In this document: positions 57,331 through 64,000 of the stretch, piece by piece | How positions within the stretch are numbered: the stretch's first letter is position 1 | Layout: every line of letters starts with the position of its first letter | DNA from: Xestospongia bergquistia | Taxonomy: Eukaryota; Porifera; Demospongiae; Haplosclerida; Petrosiidae | DNA: 64,000 bases | NCBI GenBank assembly: GCA_963965975.1 | Contig: OZ014414.1 | Span: 4,997,501 to 5,061,500 of the forward strand | Direction of reading: 5' to 3' | The notes under the pieces: generated by a model | Databases searched by the model: none | Seen by the model: only the letters and a program-made list of their open reading frames with translations | Told to the model about the DNA's origin: nothing | Program-made: the position numbers and the translations under genes

Positions 57331-57540
57331 TGTCATCTTTTGGGGTTGTTACATGACTTGACAACTCAAGTTCCTATTAAAAGTTGGTTTCATTTTCAGT
57401 AATGATACTGTACATTTTTTAGTACTTGCAGAAGTAGTTTTGCTTGTCTCAGTATAATTCTAAATAATTCTAAACATAATTCTAAATAATTCCTTTTAAG
57501 CATTTTATGTAGGATTAGAAGCATAATAGAATTTGGGCTG

Positions 57541-58013
57541 TGTGAAGGATTAGATAGAAGAGGTCTGGTGCTACACAAGCACAACTAGTCACCAGTTGAC
57601 AGGGTAATTTTAATATCACAAAAGACTATTTTATTACAATAATAACAGAGTTTAAATAGTACACAGGACAAAGAACAAGTGCAAATGAAATAGTAACACT
57701 AGTGAAATCAAGTAACATCTATTAACAACAATTGCTAATCAATGACACAATAGAGGTGTCAGTAACAGTCATTAACAATAATCCAAATAAATGATAACTC
57801 AAATAATATACTAAACACTTATCACACACAATAATAACTAACACATCAATGAGTCCATCACAGGCTGAGCATAACAGAGTTTCTTCCTGTGAATTGCAGC
57901 CTAGCATAATAGATCATTCTTGGAGCATAATCTCCCAAACCAGTACTGGGTGTAGATTCAATAGGAACGAAGTCATCCAACCTCTGCCAACCTACTGAGG
58001 CCTCCTATGTGGT
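57541..58013 (-). mobile_element. Second copy of the gypsy LTR, probably solo
   Basis: Homologous to 49669-50427 in the same orientation, starting at the same TGTGAAGGATTA and lacking the ~210-base internal segment. On its inner side the sequence is CAGCCCAAATTC, not a primer site, so it is a solo or truncated LTR. Confidence 0.7.
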
Positions 58014-59080
58014 GTCAGTTCCTGAACTCCAATATCGTGAATAATAACTACCTCTGATGTACTTATACGTCTGATCCCAAGTGTCATCACTCCTTAGTGT
58101 CTTTAAACTATCTGATGCGGAGATAGCTAAATTAGCAGCTAAAGCCAGATCTATCTCTCTACTTTGGAGCTGATCAGATAATGATTTGGTAAATTAAGAC
58201 AATGGGCATGACAATGAGCATAGATAGTTTGTGAACCAATTTTCTACTGCGCTGCTAAACCACTACAACAACCAGTCGTTACTGAAACGTCGTCATACCC
58301 CTAAGAAACAATCATATAACATCCAAGTTGTAGACTGTTAGAGTGTCCAGTATATACTGAGAGAAATGCTCAGCAGTTAAATTAGAAGCTATGACAAAAG
58401 TGAGAAAACACTCGACTATTGAATGAGTATTATTACCATCAAGGTAATGAATGACAAAGGAGTGTTGTTGTTTCATCAGATAGTATGGAGCAATACTCAG
58501 CTTGCTAAACGGAGGTACATACCGTTATCTTACCATATTGACCATCATGTTGATAATATTATTTTGTATTCTAGGAGATGTGTAAACACCATTTCTGGGA
58601 CCATGAAAAAAATTATCTGTATAACTGGGTCATGTTTAGCCACAAGAGAGAATCACCTTAAATTTACCCTTATTCAAGGACTCACTGGATTCATCACGTT
58701 CCTGGAAAGACATTTCTTGTCTGGTACAAAGTAGTAGTACCTCAGCTCTGCTTTATTGTTACCTAGTTGTTCTGCAACTGACCCAGTTTTTGAAGTAGCT
58801 CTGAACTGCTTTCATTCTACAACTGCTTCCTTATGAGAAATACAGTTGTTATGGCTGAGAAGCAATTCCCTTAGAACCTTCCATTCACGAAACCCTGAAG
58901 TAGTAACAGCTTCTTCAGGCCTACTGGTGCAAGTGCTTGTTGAGCCAAACAAGCAGCAATAACCAGCATCTTTTTTTATAGAGTATTTCAGCCACAAATA
59001 TTGTTGAAACCATTCAGAGTTGAATGATCTTGCCTTGCCTGAAAAGTATGTTCCATAACATAACAGTAACATCCAATATT
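58014..59080 (-). pseudogene. hAT transposase remnant (TTF finger / DUF4371 type, ZMYM1-like)
   Basis: N-terminus to C-terminus on the minus strand: 58812-59072 has the TTF-type finger pattern 'RSFNSEWFQQYLWLKYSIKK' and 'DAGYCCLFG', then 'SGFREWKVL'. 58420-58740 has DUF4371 pieces in shifting frames, including SPRIQN and a following LSDETTT. 58170-58340 has 'SGLAAQ', a stop, then 'YAHCHAHCLNL', the diagnostic motif of this transposase group. Many stops and frame changes. Confidence 0.8.
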
Positions 59081-59168
59081 TCCGCCCTACAAGATTAAAA
59101 CAGTGTCACTAAATGGACTTTACAACAACTAGTGTATATGTGATGCATCATCATCATAAAAATTGTCT

Positions 59169-59709
59169 TTACCAAGATAGCCATTGGCCTTTCACTTTGA
59201 GTCGTTCCCATGACTTTTCTCTATGTACTTCTGCCTCTTTTTGGGATTGAGTAATGTATGTCTTTAATACCTGTGCCTGGGGGACACCAAGCAAGTCTTT
59301 CTCCTTCGAGAGATACCTCAACTGCTCATAGAAGGCTTTGACCGTAACGGGACAATGTTCCTGGAGATGATTCTCGATCACCTTTAAGGAATTTAAAGCA
59401 ATTGTCGAGAAGACTGCAATCCAAGACAGTACTGATACTAGTGTTGTGGCCATTCCTTCTACAATAATCGAGGAACACTATTAAATAAAAATAATACATT
59501 AATCAGTAGATCCATCTGACCACATTTGTCTTACTTTGGTTGAGTTGGAGAGTCTTCTTTACTGTGGCAGGTGTTAGTGGAGCCCCTCGACATTCATGAT
59601 TGAAGGGATGTTCATAAAACTTTTTCATTTTCTTCATCTCGTCTGTTAGCTCCTCAGACATCCAGGAATCTGAGACAAGTCTCTTTCTATCCTTCTTAGA
59701 TTTCTGCAT
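59169..59709 (-). other. Two adjacent minus-strand ORFs, unassigned
   Basis: 59503-59709 (68 codons, 'DSWMSEELTDEMKKMKKFYE') and 59169-59453 (94 codons, 'EHCPVTVKAFYEQLRYLSKE') are both protein-like, basic and helical. They lie in the same orientation with 49 bases between. They may be two exons of one transposon-associated protein. No family recognised. Confidence 0.35.
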
Positions 59710-60863
59710 TTAAACCAATTTCAATGGTTATTCTTCACTTTTTAATGAGGTCTCAGTAAATGATTCACACTGCTGGTGTTCTGAGTGCTCAATAGCTTCC
59801 ATGTCAGTTACAACTTTCTAGTGACGTAGCTTCCGTGTCATTTACATCAGATAAAATTTCTAGTGACGTTGATTCTCCTGATTTTGGCCTTATATTGTTG
59901 AGAAACTCATCCTTTGAACTCATCCTTTGTCATCCTCAAACCTTTGACAATGCTCATAATGTAGGCCTCAGCATTACCTCTTTCTATCATCATTTCCTTG
60001 TGTTAGATAATATTAGCTTCTCTTTTCTTAGCAGTACAAGTTCAGTTGATGTTGCATAATAGTCGGCAAGACCTAGTGACCTTCTTTTCCAAGATATCGT
60101 ACTACTGTTGTATATCCTTGGCAGTTGGAAGACTCCAATTATCTGTGCAAAGCTGTCAGTGTTTTTTATGAAATAATTATCAGACAAGAGGTCTAAGGAA
60201 TGCAAACAGTATTAATCCTACTGGAAACCTGAAAGTTCCTACTTCACTAACTAAATTGATCCTTCATATAAGATATGCCACCTACATTACTCATAGGCAA
60301 AGGGATTGTCCATTCTTATCTGACTGATGACTGCATGTGTTAAAATGCCCAGAAAATATGACAAGATAGAAGGTAGGAAAAGATCTTACATATTAGAAAT
60401 TTCTGCCATTGTTTTTCCTAAAGACGAAAGTTTTACACAAGAAGTCTGCAAGCTCATATTAAATGAACAAAACCTGCCATTTCATTGTCTATGTCAAAGT
60501 CCAGTCTGATTATTCTCTTAGAAAATGTTGACCATGTTATCAGCAAATTAGGCTACTAGATAATGAATCCTCATTTTACAATAATTATCTGTGGCTAACA
60601 ACAAAATTTGTTAGAGCATATAAACAAACAAGATTAAATGAGCTATTGAAGAACTTGAAAGTGAACATAAACATGTAAAATTTCAGAAGTCTCATCAGAA
60701 ATTATGAAATTGGAGGAATCTTTTTACTTAACACCTATTCCACCTGAGGCAATGATGGCTACCAAAGTTCTTAAAGCTGCTGGAAACTATGCTCTAAAAC
60801 AGTGCATGACATGAGCCAGTGCTATTCAGTAAAGATGCTCTGTAGCCATTTTGTGTTTTTCAC
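59710..60863. other. Mixed unassigned sequence
   Basis: Several 60-75 codon ORFs exist on both strands, for example 60327-60509 on plus. None has recognised motifs or splice support. Confidence 0.35.
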
Positions 60864-63360
60864 TCAGACAGTGTCCCTGTCCATATCTCCCAAACCGGGT
60901 ACAGTGTCCGTGTTGACAGTTTGAAAGATTGACCGTGAGCCACGGAGGCACCTAATAGAGGATTTCAAAATGATGAAAGAAAACCTGCATCTTAAAAAAT
61001 TAATTGTGTGACTATATAGTGTTCGGTGCTTTTCCGAGTATAATAGAGAAATTCTCTTAAGGAATCGAGTAGCAATAGGACCCATCCCCCTCGAAGTTGA
61101 AAACACCAGAGGGGAGAAGGTCCCATGATCGACCTCTCTTATCCTCTCATCATACTTTCTTTTCTTCTCATTTTCTTTGATGGTATAGCAACCCCTCCGC
61201 AGCCACATCAAGCCTGGCACCATCATCCGACGACGCAGTTTTCAAACGAAGAGTTTCACCTGACAGTGGCTGCAGAGGAGGCTCCTTGGAGACAACCGGG
61301 CAGACCTCCTTCAGCAAGATGGCAGTAAGGTCTCGTAGGGTATTGTGACGTAAGGTCGGAAACCCATCATACGGACAAGTGAGGCTATGATCCACACTGA
61401 ATGACTTCCCACAAACGCAATTAGAGGGGAGATCAGGGGGTCTCCATCCATATCTAAGACTGAGAGCATCTCTAAATGCACCCTTGTGCAGATCGAAACC
61501 ATGTTCTTTTAATGGTAAAGTTGATAGCCAAACTGAAGCCCCCTTCTTATTCGCCATATATTCATATATACATATATTCTCAATAGCCATAAGCTTCACT
61601 GAGCTGGTTAATATAATCCCACCATCTTCTGATCTCCAGCAGGGAGCCCGAACTAGTAGCATCATCTGCATACCATAGCTGTTTAACACTCACTCTACTG
61701 GATAGCTCTTTAATAAGGGGAACTGTTGCTACCGCAAACATTGCCATTGCCAATGGGTCTCCTTGTGTAGTACCCTTGTGTAGTGACCCCGTCAATAAAT
61801 AAAGAAGTATCAGTACGGTACATATTAATGAGAACCCTCCCTAATGAGGGAAAGTGGTAGAGAATATTCCTAAGAGCAAGCCCCCTATTTAATGCGTTAA
61901 AAGCATTTGACGCATCAATAAATAGTAGACCATCATCATCCCCAGCTTCATTATAAAGATGGCTAACAGCATGTATGATAGCCTCAAAACGTCGGATCGA
62001 ATAACAGATAATATAGCTTTACCAATTAATCTCCTACACACTTCACCAACACCAATAGGTCTGACCCCAGGGTTTTTATCTAACGCTATGAGTCTACCTG
62101 CCACCAGGGCATCAATGCTGTTAGGATCAACATAACAGGTACATAATTTTCTAGCAACACATGCAATAGACTCACAGAGATCCTCTGATTCCCCCGCAAA
62201 GGATGAACACGCTTTCTTCCAACTAGAGGCATCCATTCCGGAGGGACCAGCAGCACCGTCCATCTTTAAGATTGAACAACCCATCAATCTGATCAAAAGC
62301 CACTATATGAGGATCATGATCAGGAGGTGGTGTGACCTGGAGAAGAGACATAGACGGTACAACATGAGAGGGATCAGGATGTTTCATGAGGAGAGCATCA
62401 TGGACAGTTCCACACGAAGGATCATCACTAGATAGAGGATTAGATAGAGAAAGTGGTTGGCCAGATTTAGATTGTGACTCATCAAGAATACGTAGTGCAG
62501 CTCTGACCTTCCCCTCAAACATATTATGGGTGAAAGAATTGAGAAGGTCAGATTTCTTATCATGACGAATACCACTGTTAAATTTCTTCTGTATGGTTTC
62601 TCCTTTAAATAAGTCCATAAATAGACCATCTTTCCATAACTGTAAACGGCGTTCAATGCCACAACATGATCTTTCAATTTCGAACGACGATGAGGTTTCT
62701 GTAAGAGTGGCAGAGGAATTAGGAACACCGTTTTCAGCGCTATGCCTTCCATGGCTGAATCCTCGGAGTAGGAATGAAATAAACGTGACATCACCGTGCT
62801 TACCATACGGAACCTTGAAGAGGTTGGGAGTCCAATGAACAGCCTTTCAATACCATCTGTTGATCACAGAAATACACTCATTACCAGAAAGGACACCCCA
62901 CACGAAGTTAGGGTCAGACATAGTCTTGAACGAAGGTAGGTCAACCACCGAGTTGTGAGAAGACAACGAGAATGCTGGCGAAGTATGGTGGGGTGACACT
63001 GCGGAAGGCTGAGCAGGAACAGGAGAGGGAGACAGAGCACGTGATGCCGAGTATGTTGGGTAGGGAACGGGAGACGGCGACTGTTTAGCAGGTAAGTTGG
63101 CACAGTTGCCAAGCTTCGAGGGTAGACAGGACGTACAAAAATGACCACTCTTCACACAACAACAGTTATGACAGTAGCCTTTCTTGTTACAACGACAACA
63201 TGCTCTACCACTACCACATGCCATATTCTCGTCTGTATAAATTTCAGACCCTTTTGATTGATTTGTGCATAGACACAAAGACTGTAAGGCAGTTGGTCTG
63301 CCGATATCATGTTTCTGCATATACCATGCAATAACTGTAATAATATCTGCGTTCATCTAG
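60864..63360 (-). pseudogene. Non-LTR-like reverse transcriptase element
   Basis: Minus-strand order. 62847-63356: N-terminus with a Cys-rich region (ACCRCNKKGYCHNCCC, HFCTSCLPSKLGNC) and Pro/Ser linker. 62384-62806 and 62223-62618: pre-RT region (SALESIALK-like block, 'SFTHNMFEGKVRAALRILDE'). 61889-62296: RT blocks 'MDGAAGPSGMDASSWKKACS' and 'LIALDKNPGVRPIGVGEVCR'. 61580-61795: 'KGTTQGDPLAMAMFAVATVP' and the catalytic WYADDAT. 61168-61560: 'LPLKEHGFDLHKGAFRDALS' and a Cys-His region CVCGKSFSVDHSLTCP. 60864-61226: C-terminal 'VREVDHGTFSPLVFSTS'-type tail. The blocks lie in three frames, with breaks near 62600, 62290, 61800 and 61230. The element type is common in cnidarians and sponges. A nuclease-like role for the Asp-rich 'DDGARLDVAAEG' part is my inference. 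Confidence 0.82.
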
Positions 63361-64000
63361 CTCTGCATTAGAAAAAGCCCAGAAGCATCATCAAACATCT
63401 AATTAAAAGAAATAAAATTTAATAGTAACTACAGTAACTTTTTAATGCAAATTTTCAGAGGTAAACATTATGGTAGCCAAAAGGTTAAAATTTGCTTCTT
63501 TTCTGTGTATTTGGGTGCCTAAAATTAGAAAAATTAAGGAACATTATGCAAGACAAGAACAATAATAATATTTATGAACTTAAAATACCTGATCTGGTAA
63601 TTCAAGTCATCTTACAAAATAGCATTTATTATATTTCAAACTAATGTTTCTTTTTATAACTTAGTTTATAATATAAGTGGTAAGTTTGTACAACTTTAAA
63701 TTCATAACTGGAAAGTTGGTATACAGGAAGGAAATGACACCTGTATATAGATAGATAGATTGATAGATTTAGGAGGGATCTATCCAACTCAATGCCAGTA
63801 AAGAGAGTATATTTAGAAAGGTGTTTTCAATTAGGCAGTAAAGATGGAGGATCTATACATTCAGTAAAACACTGTTCATAAAAGAGTTCTGGAAAACATT
63901 TCAAATTTCATAAAATAAGTGTGGATAAAATTTCATCAGGAGATGCCAGAACATTTGATATCACTGGAAAAAAGAATCTCAAGAAATGAAGATACTATGA
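63361..64000. other. AT-rich end of the window, no gene seen
   Basis: Includes a short (GATA)n-like tract at about 63750-63767. Nothing else supported. Confidence 0.4.

Noticed and set aside
49669-58013. The two LTR copies as the ends of one 8-kb element
   Set aside because: The primer site lies outside this interval, at 49.65 kb, and reads away from it. The interval holds unrelated elements.

Overview
The window is animal nuclear DNA. It is AT-rich, has short GT-AG introns (some about 50-60 bases) and no operons. The remnants of host-type genes point to a sponge, probably a demosponge: a membrane receptor with one SRCR domain and an NPF-containing tail, a ZU5-like domain protein, and IgGFc-binding-protein-like fragments. 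This assignment rests on family knowledge, and I could not test it by search. Most of the window is transposon debris. Few conserved reading frames are intact.

Layout. 1-4.3 kb: AT-rich DNA, a 153-bp tandem duplication and a decayed SRCR receptor (-). 4.3-10.3 kb: two copies of a hAT-type MITE on either side of exon remnants resembling Integrator subunit 2 (+) and a ZU5-like domain gene (+) with two in-frame stops. 11.4-13 kb: decayed IgGFc-like copies. 13.6-19.9 kb: microsatellites, a 122-bp tandem array, an inverted repeat pair and a direct repeat pair. 19.9-26.4 kb: a copia gag fragment with its primer site, a seven-exon phase-consistent gene of 200 aa (-) with a piggyBac scrap in its last intron, a pogo/Tigger transposase remnant, a transposon ORF family split into opposite orientations, and a TA-flanked MITE. 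26.8 kb: NRF1-like and CRE-like palindromes before a tiny two-exon ORF.

28.9-44.2 kb: the most distinctive part. A unit of about 2.5 kb repeats in tandem, with degenerate outliers (a further copy at 55.7-57.3 kb). Each unit holds, on the minus strand, the same ordered open segments: a Ser/Thr-rich plus acidic segment (A), a helical segment with a CGCxRC motif (B), a Ser-Asp-Pro repeat segment (C) and a CxxC-type cysteine-rich segment (D). I recognise no family. A nearly intact piggyBac element (30409-33250) sits in a TTAA of one copy. A sister copy at 38.35 kb preserves the empty site. A pogo element (38538-40248) sits at a rearrangement junction between two copies.

44.2-50.4 kb: two small spliced minus-strand genes of unknown function and pieces of a Ty3/gypsy element (LTR, tRNA-Leu-type primer site, gag, protease). 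50.4-55.7 kb: a second piggyBac, a 30-bp repeat array encoding a 10-residue repeat, an unassigned ORF and a SET-domain gene remnant with two stops. 57.5-64 kb: a second LTR copy, a hAT (TTF finger/DUF4371 type) remnant and a reverse-transcriptase element (-) with a cysteine-rich N-terminus and a Cys-His C-terminal region.

The host-like genes show no common pathway beyond several extracellular or receptor-type domains in the first 13 kb. The rest is best read as nested and recombined transposons around a lineage-specific repeated gene family.
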